Source of the DNA: Henricia sp. BOLD:AAB3569
Taxonomy: Eukaryota; Echinodermata; Asteroidea; Spinulosida; Echinasteridae
Reading direction: 5' to 3'
Length of the DNA: 64,000 nt
Assembly: GCA_037783545.1 (NCBI GenBank)
Contig: JBBELK010001443.1
Span: 1 to 64,000, forward strand
Shown: piece by piece, positions 26,061-36,289 of the stretch
Position numbering within the stretch: position 1 is the stretch's first letter
Layout: each line of letters opens with the position of its first letter
Position numbers and translations under genes: made by a program
Notes under the pieces: model-generated
The model's input: only the letters and a program-made list of their open reading frames with translations
Told to the model about the DNA's origin: nothing
The model's database searches: none

Positions 26061-29000
26061 AATGTTCCGACGAACTTCAAATTTTGCATGCTCCAAAGAC
26101 TCTATATTGCGCACTTGTCCTAAAAAATTGACAGACTTTCGCCGGGAAATGGCAGAGAAATTTCAGAGTTTAGAAAAAAAAGGGGTTGGCGCTTCCTGGA
26201 TGCTCCCGCAACCTGTGGCTGTCTGTACACACCTCTTTGGTGTACTCCTGACTCGTGCGCATGCTCAGTCCTTCGGACTGTCGTTGACACGGCCCAGTTT
26301 GGGACGGGATTTTGGTCAAAGTGTGGTCCAAACGTGGGCAAATTTGGAGGTCGAAAAATGTTCCGACGAACTTCAAAATTTGCATGCTCCAAAGACTCTA
26401 TATTGCGCACTTGTCCTAAAAAATTGACAGACTTTCGCCGGGAAATGGCAGAGAAATTTCAGAGTTTAGAAACAAAAAGGGTTGGCGCTTCCTGGATGCT
26501 CCCGCAACCTGTGGCTGTCTGTACACACCTCTTTGGTGTACTCCTGACTCGTGCGCATGCTCAGTCCTTCGGACTGTCGTTGACACGGCCCAGTTTGGGA
26601 CGGGATTTTGGTCAAAGTGTGGTCCAAACGTCGGCAAATTTGGAGGTCGAAAAATATTTCGACGAACTTCAAATTTTGCATGCTCCAAAGACTCTATATT
26701 GCGCACTTGTCCTAAAAAAATGACAGACTTTCGCCGGGAAATGGCAGAGAAATTTCAGAGTTTAGAAAAAAAAGGGGTTGGCGCTTCCTGGATGCTCCCG
26801 CAACCTGTGGCTGTCTGTACACACCTCTTTGGTGTACTCCTGACTCGTGCGCATGCTCAGTCCTTCGGACTGTCGTTGACACGGCCCAGTTTGGGACGGG
26901 ATTTTGGTCAAAGTGTGGTCCAAACGTCGGCAAATTTGGAGGTCGAAAAATGTTCCGACGAACTTCAAATTTTGCATGCTCCAAAGACTCTATATTGCGC
27001 ACTTGTCCTAAAAAATTGACAGACTTTCGCCGGCAAATGGCAGAGAAATTTCCGAGTTTAGAAAAAAAAGGGGTTGGCGCTTCCTGGATGCTCCCGCAAC
27101 CTGTGGCTGTCTGTACACACCTCTTTGGTGTACTCCTGACTCGTGCGCATGCTCAGTCCTTCGGACTGTCGTTGACACGGCCCAGTTTGGGACGGGATTT
27201 TGGTCAAAGTGTGGTCCAAACGTCGGCAAATTTGGAGGTCGAAAAATGTTCCGACGAACTTCAAATTTTGCATGCACCAAAGACTCTTTATTGCGCACTT
27301 GTCCTAAAAAATTGACAGACTTTCGCCGGGAAATGGCAGAGAAATTTCAGAGTTTAGAAAAAAAAGGGGTTGGTGCTTCCTGGATGCTCCCGCAACCTGT
27401 GGCTGTCTGTACACACCTCTTTGGTGTACTCCTGACTCGTGCGCATGCTCAGTCCCTCGGACTGTCGTTGACACGGCCCAGTTTGGGACGGGATTTTGGT
27501 CAAAGTGTGGTCCAAACGTCGGCAAATTTGGAGGTCAAAAAATGTTCCGACGAACTTCAAATTTTGCATGCTCCAAAGACTCTATATTGCGCACTTGTCC
27601 TAAAAAATTGACAGACTTTCGCCGGCAAATGGCAGAGAAATTTCAGAGTTTAGAAAAAAAAGGGGTTGGCGCTTCCTGGATGCTCCCGCAACCTGTGGCT
27701 GTCTGTACACACCTCTTTGGTGTACTCCTGACTCGTGCGCATGCTCAGTCCTTCGGACTGTCGTTGACACGGCCCAGTTTGGGACGGGATTTTGGTCAAA
27801 GTGTGGTCCAAACGTCGGCAAATTTGGAGGTCGAAAAATGTTCCGACGAACTTCAAATTTTGCATGCTCCAAAGACTCTATATTGCGCACTTGTCCTAAA
27901 AAATTGACAGACTTTCGCCGGGAAATGGCAGAGAAATTTCAGAGTTTAGAAAAAAAGGGGTTGGCGCTTCCTGGATGCTCCCGCAACCTGTGGCTGTCTG
28001 TACACACCTCTTTGGTGTACTCCTGACTCGTGCGCATGCTCAGTCCTTCGGACTGTCGTTGACACGGCCCAGTTTGGGACGGGATTTTGGTCAAAGTGTG
28101 GTCCAAACGTCGGCAAATTTGGAGGTCGAAAAATGTTCCGACGAACTTCAAATTTTGCATGCTCCAAAGACTCTATATTGCGCACTTGTCCTAAAAAATT
28201 GACAGACTTTCGCCGGGAAATGGCAGAGAAATTTCAGAGTTTAGAAAAATAAGGGGTTGGCGCTTCCTGGATGCTCCCGCAACCTGTGGCTGTCTGTACA
28301 CACCTCTTTGATGTACTCCTGACTCGTGCGCATGCTCAGTCCTTCGGACTGTCGTTGACACGGCCCAGTTTGGGACGGGATTTTGGTCAAAGTGTGGTCC
28401 AAACGTCGGCAAATTTGGAGGTCGAAAAATGTTCCGACGAACTTCAAATTTTGCATGCTCCAAAGACTCTATATTGCGCACTTGTCCTAAAAAATTGACA
28501 GACTTTCGCCGGGAAATGGCAGAGAAATTTCAGAGTTTAGAAAAAAAGGGGTTGGCGCTTCCTGGATGCTCCCGCAACCTGTGGCTGTCTGTACACACCT
28601 CTTTGGTGTACTCCTGACTCGTGCGCATGCTCAGTCCTTCGGACTGTCGTTGACACGGCCCAGTTTGGGACGGGATTTTGGTCAAAGTGTGGTCCAAACG
28701 TCGGCAAATTTGGAGGTTGAAAAATGTTCCGACGAACTTCAAATTTTGCATGCTCCAAAGACTCTATATTGCGCACTTGTCCTAAAAAATTGACAGACTT
28801 TCGCCGGGAAATGGCAGAGAAATTTCAGAGTTTAGAAAAAAAAGGGGTTGGCGCTTCCTGGATGCTCCCGCAACCTGTGGCTGTCTGTACACACCTCTTT
28901 GGTGTACTCCTGACTCGTGCGCATGCTCAGTCCTTCGGACTGTCGTTGACACGGCCCAGTTTGGGACGGGATTTTGGTCAAAGTGTGGTCCAAACGTCGG

Positions 29001-29182
29001 CAAATTTGGAGGTCGAAAAATGTTCCGACGAACTTCAAATTTTGCATGCTCCAAAGACTCTATATTGCGCACTTGTCCTAAAAAATTGACAGACTTTCGC
29101 CGGGAAATGGCAGAGAAATTTCAGAGTTTAGAAAAAAAAGGGGTTGGCGCTTCCTGGATGCTCCCGCAACCTGTGGCTGTCT

Positions 29183-29203
29183 GTACACACCTCTTTGGTG
29201 TAC
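29183..29203. other. Dyad GTACAC / GTGTAC within the monomer
   Basis: GTACAC at the left and GTGTAC at the right form a 6-bp inverted repeat around a 9-nt spacer. A shifted pairing, ACACC with GGTGT around TCTTT, is also possible. The dyad is present in nearly every unit; this is the instance in the reference monomer. It could form a hairpin or act as a protein-binding dyad, but nothing in the sequence shows a function. Confidence 0.6.
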
Positions 29204-29223
29204 TCCTGACTCGTGCGCATGCT

Positions 29224-29238
29224 CAGTCCTTCGGACTG
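29224..29238. other. Perfect hairpin CAGTCC-TTC-GGACTG in the monomer
   Basis: A 6-bp perfect inverted repeat with a 3-nt loop lies at unit positions 278-292, next to the arbitrary unit start. It is present in almost all monomers. It is altered in recurring subfamilies (loop variant CTC; stem variant with TTTGGACAG; stem variant CAGTCG) and removed in the five 284-bp monomers. A role in slippage or breakage during array turnover is inferred from that repeated loss. Confidence 0.8.
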
Positions 29239-31882
29239 TCGTTGACACGGCCCAGTTTGGGACGGGATTTTGGTCAAAGTGTGGTCCAAACGTCGGCAAA
29301 TTTGGAGGTCGAAAAATGTTCCGACGAACTTCAAATTTTGCATGCTCCAAAGACTCTATATTGCGCACTTGTCCTAAAAAATTGACAGACTTTCGCCGGG
29401 AAATGGCAGAGAAATTTCAGAGTTTAGAAAAAAAGGGGTTGGCGCTTCCTGGATGCTCCCGCAACCTGTGGCTGTCTGTACACACCTCTTTGGTGTACTC
29501 CTGACTCGTGCGCATGCTCAGTCCTTCGGACTGTCGTTGACACGGCCCAGTTTTGGACGTGATTTTGGTCAAAGTGTGGTCCAAACGTCGGCAAATTTGG
29601 AGGTCGAAAAATGTTCCGACGAACTTCAAATTTTGCATGCTCCAAAGACTCTATATTGCGCACTTGTCCTAAAAAATTGACAGACTTTCGCCGGGAAATG
29701 GCAGAGAAATTTCAGAGTTTAGAAAAAAAAGGGGTTGGCGCTTCCTGGATGCTCCCGCAACCTGTGGCTGTCTGTACACACCTCTTTGGTGTACTCCTGA
29801 CTCGTGCGCATGCTCAGTCCTTCGGACTGTCGTTGACACGGCCCAGTTTGGGACGGGATTTTGGTCAAAGTGTGGTCCAAACGTCGGCAAATTTGGAGGT
29901 TGAAAAATGTTCCGACGAACTTCAAATTTTGCATGCTCCAAAGACTCTATATTGCGCACTTGTCCTAAAAAATTGACAGACTTTCGCCGGGAAATGGCAG
30001 AGAAATTTCAGAGTTTAGAAAAAAAATGGGTTGGCGCTTCCTGGATGCTCCCGCAACCTGTGGCTGTCTGTACACACCTCTTTGGTGTACTCCTGACTCG
30101 TGCGCATGCTCAGTCCTTCGGACTGTAGTTGACACGGCCCAGTTTGGGACGGGATTTTGGTCAAAGTGTGGTCCAAACGTCGGCAAATTTGGAGGTCGAA
30201 AAATGTTCCGACGAACTTCAAATTTTGCATGCTCCAAAGACTCTATATTGCGCACTTGTCCTAAAAAATTGACAGACTTTCGCCGGGAAATGGCAGAGAA
30301 ATTTCAGAGTTTAGAAAAAAAAGGGGTTGGCGCTTCCTGGATGCTCCCGCAACCTGTGGCTGTCTGTACACACCTCTTTGGTGTACTCCTGACTCGTGCG
30401 CATGCTCAGTCCTTCGGACTGTCGTTGACACGGCCCAGTTTGGGACGGAATTTTGGTCAAAGTGTGGTCCAAACGTCGGCAAATTTGGAGGTGGAAAAAT
30501 GTTCCGACGAACTTCAAATTTTGCATGCTCCAAAGACTCTATATTGCGCACTTGTCCTAAAAAATTGACAGACTTTCGCCGGGAAATGGCAGAGAAATTT
30601 CAGAGTTTAGAAAAAAAAGGGGTTGGCGCTTCCTGGATGCTCCCGCAACCTGTGGCTGTCTGTACACACCTCTTTGGTGTACTCCTGACTCGTGTGCATG
30701 CTCAGTCCTTCGGACTGTCGTTGACACGGCCCAGTTTGGGACGGGATTTTGGTCAAAGTGTGGTCCAAACGTCGGCAAATTTGGAGGTTGAAAAATGTTC
30801 CGTCGAACTTCAAATTTTGCATGCTCCAAAGACTCTATATTGCGCACTTGTCCTAAAAAATTGACAGACTTTCGCCGGGAAATGGCAGAGATATTTCAGA
30901 GTTTAGAAAAAAAAGGGGTTGGCGCTTCCTGGATGCTCCCGCAACCTGTGGCTGTCTGTACACACCTCTTTGGTGTACTCCTGACTCGTGCGCATGCTCA
31001 GTCCTTCGGACTGTCGTTGACACGGCCCAGTTTGGGACGGGATTTTGGTCAAAGTGTGGTCCAAACGTCGGCAAATTTGGAGGTCGAAAAATGTTCCGAC
31101 GAACTTCAAATTTTGCATGCTCCAAAGACTCTATATTGCGCACTTGTCCTAAAAAATTGACAGACTTTCGCCGGGAAATGGCAGAGAAATTTCAGAGTTT
31201 AGAAAAAAAAGGGGTTGGCGCTTCCTGGATGCTTCCGCAACCTGTGGCTGTCTGTACACACCTCTTTGGTGTACTCCTGACTCGTGCGCATGCTCAGTCC
31301 TTCGGACTGTCGTTGACACGGCCCAGTTTGGGACGGGATTTTGGTCAAAGTGTGGTCCAAACGTCGGCAAATTTGGAGGTCGAAAAATGTTCCGACGAAC
31401 TTCAAATTTTGCATGCACCAAAGACTCTATATTGCGCACTTGTCCTAAAAAATTGACAGACTTTCGCCGGGAAATGGCAGAGAAATTTCAGAGTTTAGAA
31501 AAAAAAGGGGTTGGCGCTTTCTTGATGCTTCCGCAACCTGTGGCTGTCTGTACACACCTCTTTGGTGTACTCCTGACTCGTGCGCATGCTCAGTCCTTCG
31601 GACTGTCGTTGACACGGCCCAGTTTGGGTCGGGATTTTGGTCAAAGTGTGGTCCAAACGTCGGCAAATTTGGAGGTCGAAAAATGTTCCGACGAACTTCA
31701 AATTTTGCATGCTCCAAAGACTCTATATTGCGCACTTGTCCTAAAAAATTGACAGACTTTCGCCGGGAAATGGCAGAGAAATTTTAGAGTTTAGAAAAAA
31801 AGGTGTTGGCGCTTCCTGGATGCTCCCGCAACCTGTGGCTGTCTGTACACACCTCTTTGGTGTACTCCTGACTCGTGCGCAT

Positions 31883-31890
31883 GCTCCCAG
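31883..31890 (+). other. Deletion junction (27 bp lost)
   Basis: GCATGCTC runs straight into CCAGTTTGGG. The intervening 27 bp, which includes the hairpin and TTGACACGG, are missing. The unit is 268 bp, counting its 7-A run. At most a single C is shared at the junction. Confidence 0.8.
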
Positions 31891-32051
31891 TTTGGGACGG
31901 GATTTTGGTCAAAGTGTGGTCCAAACGTCGGCAAATTTGGAGGTCGAAAAATGTTCCGACGAACTTCAAATTTTGCATGCTCCAAAGACTCTATATTGCG
32001 CACTTGTCCTAAAAAATTGACAGACTTTCGCCGGGAAATGGCAGAGAAATT

Positions 32052-34380
32052 TCAGAGTTTAGAAAAAAAGGGGTTGGCGCTTCTTGGATGCTCCCGCAAC
32101 CTGTGGCTGTCTGTACACACCTCTTTGGTGTACTCCTGACTCGTGCGCATGCTCAGTCCTTCGGACTGTCGTTGACACGGCCCAGTTTGGGACGGGATTT
32201 TGGTCAAGGTGTGGTCCAAACGTCGGCAAATTTGGAGGTCAAAAAATGTTCCGACGAACTTCAAATTTTGCATGCTCCAAAGACTCTATATTGCGCACTT
32301 GTCCTAAAAAATTGACAGACTTTCGCCGGGAAATGGCAGAGAAATTTCAGAGTTTAGAAAAAAAAGGGGTTGGCGCTTCCTGGATGCTCCCGCAACCTGT
32401 GGCTGTCTGTACACACCTCTTTGGTGTACTCCTGACTCGTGCGCATGCTCAGTCCTTCGGACTGTCGTTGACACGGCCCAGTTTGGGACGGGATTTTGGT
32501 CAAAGTGTAGTCCAAACGTCGGCAAATTTGGAGGTCAAAAAATTTTCCGACGAACTTCAAATTTTGCATGCTCCAAAGACTCTATATTGCGCACTTGTCC
32601 TAAAAAATTGACAGACTTTCGCCGGGAAATGGCAGAGAAATTTCAGAGTTTAGAAAAAAAGGGGTTGGCGCTTCTTGGATGCTCCCGCAACCTGTGGCTG
32701 TCTGTACACACCTCTTTGGTGTACTCCTGACTCGTGCGCATGCTCAGTCCTTCGGACTGTCGTTGACACGGCCCAGTTTGGGACGGGATTTTGGTCAAAG
32801 TGTGGTCCAAACGTCGGCAAATTTGGAGGTCAAAAAATGTTCCGACGAACTTCAAATTTTGCATGCTCCAAAGACTCTTTATTGCGCACTTGTCCTAAAA
32901 AATTGACAGACTTTCGCCGGGAAATGGCAGAGAAATTTCAGAGTTTAGAAAAAAAAGGGGTTGGCGCTTCCTGGATGCTCCTGCAACCTGTGGCTGTCTG
33001 TACACACCTCTTTGGTGTACTCCTGACTCGTGCGCATGCTCAGTCCTTCGGACTGTCGTTGACACGGCCCAGTTTGGGACGGGATTTTGGTCAAAGTGTG
33101 GTCCAAACGTCGGCAAATTTGGAGGTCGAAAAATGTTCCGACGAACTTCAAATTTTGCATGCTCCAAAGACTCTATATTGCGCACTTGTCCTAAAAAATT
33201 GACAGACTTTCGCCGGGAAATGGCAGAGAAATTTTAGAGTTTAGAAAAAAAGGGGTTGGCGCTTCCTGGATGCTCCCGCAACCTGTGGCTGTCTGTACAC
33301 ACCTCTTTGGTGTACTCCTGACTCGTGCGCATGCTCAGTCCTTCGGACTGTCGTTGACACGGCCCAGTTTGGGACGGGATTTTGGTCAAAGTGTGGTCCA
33401 AACGTCGGCAAATTTGGAGGTCGAAAAATGTTCCGACGAACTTCAAATTTTGCATGCTCCAAAGACTCTATATTGCGCACTTGTCCTAAAAAATTGACAG
33501 ACTTTCGCCGGGAAATGGCAGAGAAATTTCAGAGTTTAGAAAAAAAAGGGGTTGGCGCTTCCTGGATGCTCCCGCAACCTGTGGCTGTCTGTACACACCT
33601 CTTTGGTGTACTCCTGACTCGTGCGCATGCTCAGTCCTTCGGACTGTCGTTGACACGGCCCAGTTTGGGACGGGATTTTGGTCAAAGTGTGGTCCAAACG
33701 TCGGCAAATTTGGAGGTCGAAAAATGTTCCGACGAACTTCAAATTTTGCATGCTCCAAAGACTCTATATTGCGCACTTGTCCTAAAAAATTGACAGACTT
33801 TCGCCGGGAAATGGCAGAGAAATTTTAGAGTTTAGAAAAAAAGGGGTTGGCGCTTCCTGGATGCTCCCGCAACCTGTGGCTGTCTGTACACACCTCTTTG
33901 GTGTACTCCTGACTCGTGCGCATGCTCAGTCCTTCGGACTGTCGTTGACACGGCCCAGTTTGGGACGGGATTTTGGTCAAAGTGTGGTCCAAACGTCGGC
34001 AAATTTGGAGGTCGAAAAATGTTCCGACGAACTTCAAATTTTGCATGCTCCAAAGACTCTATATTGCGCACTTGTCCTAAAAAATTGACAGACTTTCGCC
34101 GGGAAATGGCAGATAAATTTCAGAGTTTAGAAAAAAAGGGGTTGGCGCTTCTTGGATGCTCCCGCAACCTGTGGCTGTCTGTACACACCTCTTTGGTGTA
34201 CTCCTGACTCGTGCGCATGCTCAGTCCTTCGGACTGTCGTTGACACGGCCCAGTTTGGGACGGGATTTTGGTCAAAGTGTGGTCCAAACGTCGGCAAATT
34301 TGGAGGTCAAAAAATGTTCCGACGAACTTCAAATTTTGCATGCTCCAGAGACCCTATATTGCGCACTTGTCCTAAAAAAA
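32052..34380 (+). repeat. Higher-order repeat: 591-bp dimers (295 + 296 bp)
   Basis: Units with 7-A and 8-A runs alternate. The 7-A units begin at equivalent points 32052, 32643, 33234 and 33825, each 591 bp apart, and the pattern breaks with a second 7-A unit near 34120. GGTCAAAAAATG alleles near 32238, 32534, 32829 and 34306, and CTTCTTGG alleles near 32082, 32673 and 34150, mark part of the dimers. AATTTTAGAG (near 33233 and 33824) marks others. Confidence 0.78.
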
Positions 34381-36289
34381 TGACAGACTTTCGCCGGGAA
34401 ATGGCAGAGAAATTTCAGAGTTTAGAAAAAAAAGGGGTTGGCGCTTCCTGGATGCTCCCGCAACCTGTGGCTGTCTGTACACACCTCTTTGGTGTACTCC
34501 TGACTCGTGCGCATGCTCAGTCCTTCGGACTGTCGTTGACACGGCCCAGTTTGGGACGGGATTTTGGTCAAAGTGTGGTCCAAACGTCGGCAAATTTGGA
34601 GGTCGAAAAATGTTCCGACGAACTTCAAATTTTGCATGCTCCAAAGACTCTATATTGCGCACTTGTCCTAAAAAATTGACAGACTTTTGACAGATTTTGG
34701 TCAAAGTGTGGTCCAAACGTCGGCAAATTTGGAGGTCGAAAAATGTTCCGACGAACTTCAAATTTTGCATGCTCCAAAGACTCTATATTGGGCACTTGTC
34801 CTAAAAAATTGACAGACTTTCGCCGGGAAATGGCAGAGAAATTTCATAGTTTAGAAAAAAAAAGAGGTTGGCGCTTCCTGGATGCTCCCGCAACCTGTGG
34901 CTGTCTGTACACACCTCTTTGGTGTACTCCTGACTCGTGCGCATGCTCAGTCCTTCGGACTGTCGTTGACACGGCCCAGTTTGGGACGGGATTTTGGTCA
35001 AAGTGTGGTCCAAACGTCGGCAAATTTGGAGGTCGAAAAATGTTCCGACGAACTTCAAATTTTGCATGCTCCAAAGACTCTATATTGCGCACTTGTCCTA
35101 AAAAATTTGACAGACTTTCGCCGGGAAATGGCAGAGAAATTTCAGAGTTCAGAAAAAAAAGGGGTTGGCGCTTCCTGGATGCTCCCGCAACCTGTGGCTG
35201 TCTGTACACACCTCTTTGGTGTACTCCTGACTCGTGCGCATGCTCAGTCCTTCGGACTGTCGTTGACACGGCCCAGTTTGGGACGGGATTTTGGTCAAAG
35301 TGTGGTCCAAACGTCGGCAAATTTGGAGGTCGAAAAATGTTCCGACGAACTTCAAATTTTGCATGCTCCAAAGACTCTATATTGCGCACTTGTCCTAAAA
35401 AATTGACAGACTTTCGCCGGGAAATGGCAGAGAAATTTCAGAGTTTAGAAAAAAAAGGGGTTGGCGCTTCCTGGATGCTCCCGCAACCTGTGGCTGTCTG
35501 TACACACCTCTTTGGTGTACTCCTGACTCGTGCGCATGCTCAGTCCTTCGGACTGTCGTTGACACGGCCCAGTTTGGGACGGGATTTTGGTCAAAGTGTG
35601 GTCCAAACGTCGGCAAATTTGGAGGTCGAAAAATGTTCCGACGAACTTCAAATTTTGCATGCTCCAAAGACTCTATATTGCGCACTTGTCCTAAAAAATT
35701 GACAGACTTTTGCCGGGAAATGGCAGAGAAATTTCAGAGTTTAGAAAAAAAAGGGGTTGGCGCTTCCTGGATGCTCCCGCAACCTGTGGCTGTCTGTACA
35801 CACCTCTTTGGTGTACTCCTGACTCGTGCGCATGCTCAGTCCTTCGGACTGTCGTTGACACGGCCAAGTTTAGGACGGGATTTTGGTCAAAGTGTGGTCC
35901 AAACGTCGGCAAATTTGGAGGTCGAAAAATGTTCCGACGAACTTCAAATTTGTCATGCTCCAAAGACTCTATATTGCGCACTTGTCCTAAACAATTGACA
36001 GACTTTCGCTGGGAAATGGCAGAGAAATTTCAGAGTTTAGAAAAAAAAGGGGTTGGCGCTTCCTGGATGCTCCCGCAACCTGTGGCTGTCTGTACACACC
36101 TCTTTGGTGTACTCCTGACTCGTGCGCATGCTCAGTCCTTCGGACTGTCGTTGACACGGCCCAGTTTGGGACGGGATTTTGGTCAAAGTGTGGTCCAAAC
36201 GTCGGCAAATTTGGAGGTCGAAAAATGTTCCGACGAACTTCAAATTTTGCATGCTCCAAAGACTCTATATTGCGCACTTGTCCTAAAAA
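34381..36289 (+). repeat. Satellite monomers with one strongly truncated unit
   Basis: About six to seven monomers lie here. One unit is reduced to about 133 bp (junction 34684-34695). Others have private changes such as TTGGGCAC near 34788, CAGAGTTCAG near 35145, AAAAAATTTGAC near 35102 and TTTGTCATGC near 35948. Because the A-run indels shift phase, the longest open frame of the window (319 codons) spans 34743-35702; I do not call it a gene. Confidence 0.88.
34676..34694 (+). other. Deletion junction (net ~163 bp lost) with duplicated TTGACAGA
   Basis: The normal TTGACAGACTTTCGCC stops after GACTTT and is followed by a second TTGACAGA (34687-34694), then TTTTGGTCAAAG. The distance between equivalent points of this unit and the next is 133 bp instead of 296. 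The duplicated 8-mer at the break looks like templated filler DNA from end joining or replication template switching (inference). Confidence 0.8.

Larger units (their letters stand above)
28947..29242 (+). repeat. Representative consensus monomer (296 bp)
   Basis: This unit carries the majority base at every site I compared and an 8-A run, so it is a useful reference. Counted by hand it has 143 G+C of 296 (48.3%) and 16 CpG dinucleotides against about 17 expected from composition. Landmarks in unit coordinates are: GCATGCTC at 98-105, an A-run at 134-139, a second A-run at 186-193 before GGGG, GATGCTC at 211-217, a dyad GTACAC...GTGTAC at 237-257, a second GCATGCTC at 271-278 and a hairpin at 278-292. 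The + strand has only five stop triplets (at 1, 133, 141, 183, 261). The choice of unit start is arbitrary. Confidence 0.95.
26061..32051 (+). repeat. Satellite monomers, mostly near consensus, no stable HOR seen
   Basis: About twenty monomers lie here. A stretch at 26334-26750 shares CAAAATTTGC and AAACAAAAAGG with 4.2, 7.8 and 17.2 kb. The stretch 26.95-27.9 kb shares CGGCAAATGG and CATGCACC with 18-23 kb. From about 28 to 31 kb the units are close to consensus, with scattered private changes such as GAAAAATAAGG near 28246 and a premature TAG near 30126. The unit near 31886 is shortened by 27 bp. No gene is seen. Confidence 0.88.

Noticed and set aside
28947..29242. CENP-B-box-like or telomere-like motifs
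   Set aside because: I saw no convincing match to the CENP-B box core or to short telomeric repeats in the monomer.
34743..35702. 319-codon open frame, the longest in the window
   Set aside because: It runs through more than three monomers only because local A-run and single-base indels shift phase past the usual stops. The sequence content is satellite throughout.
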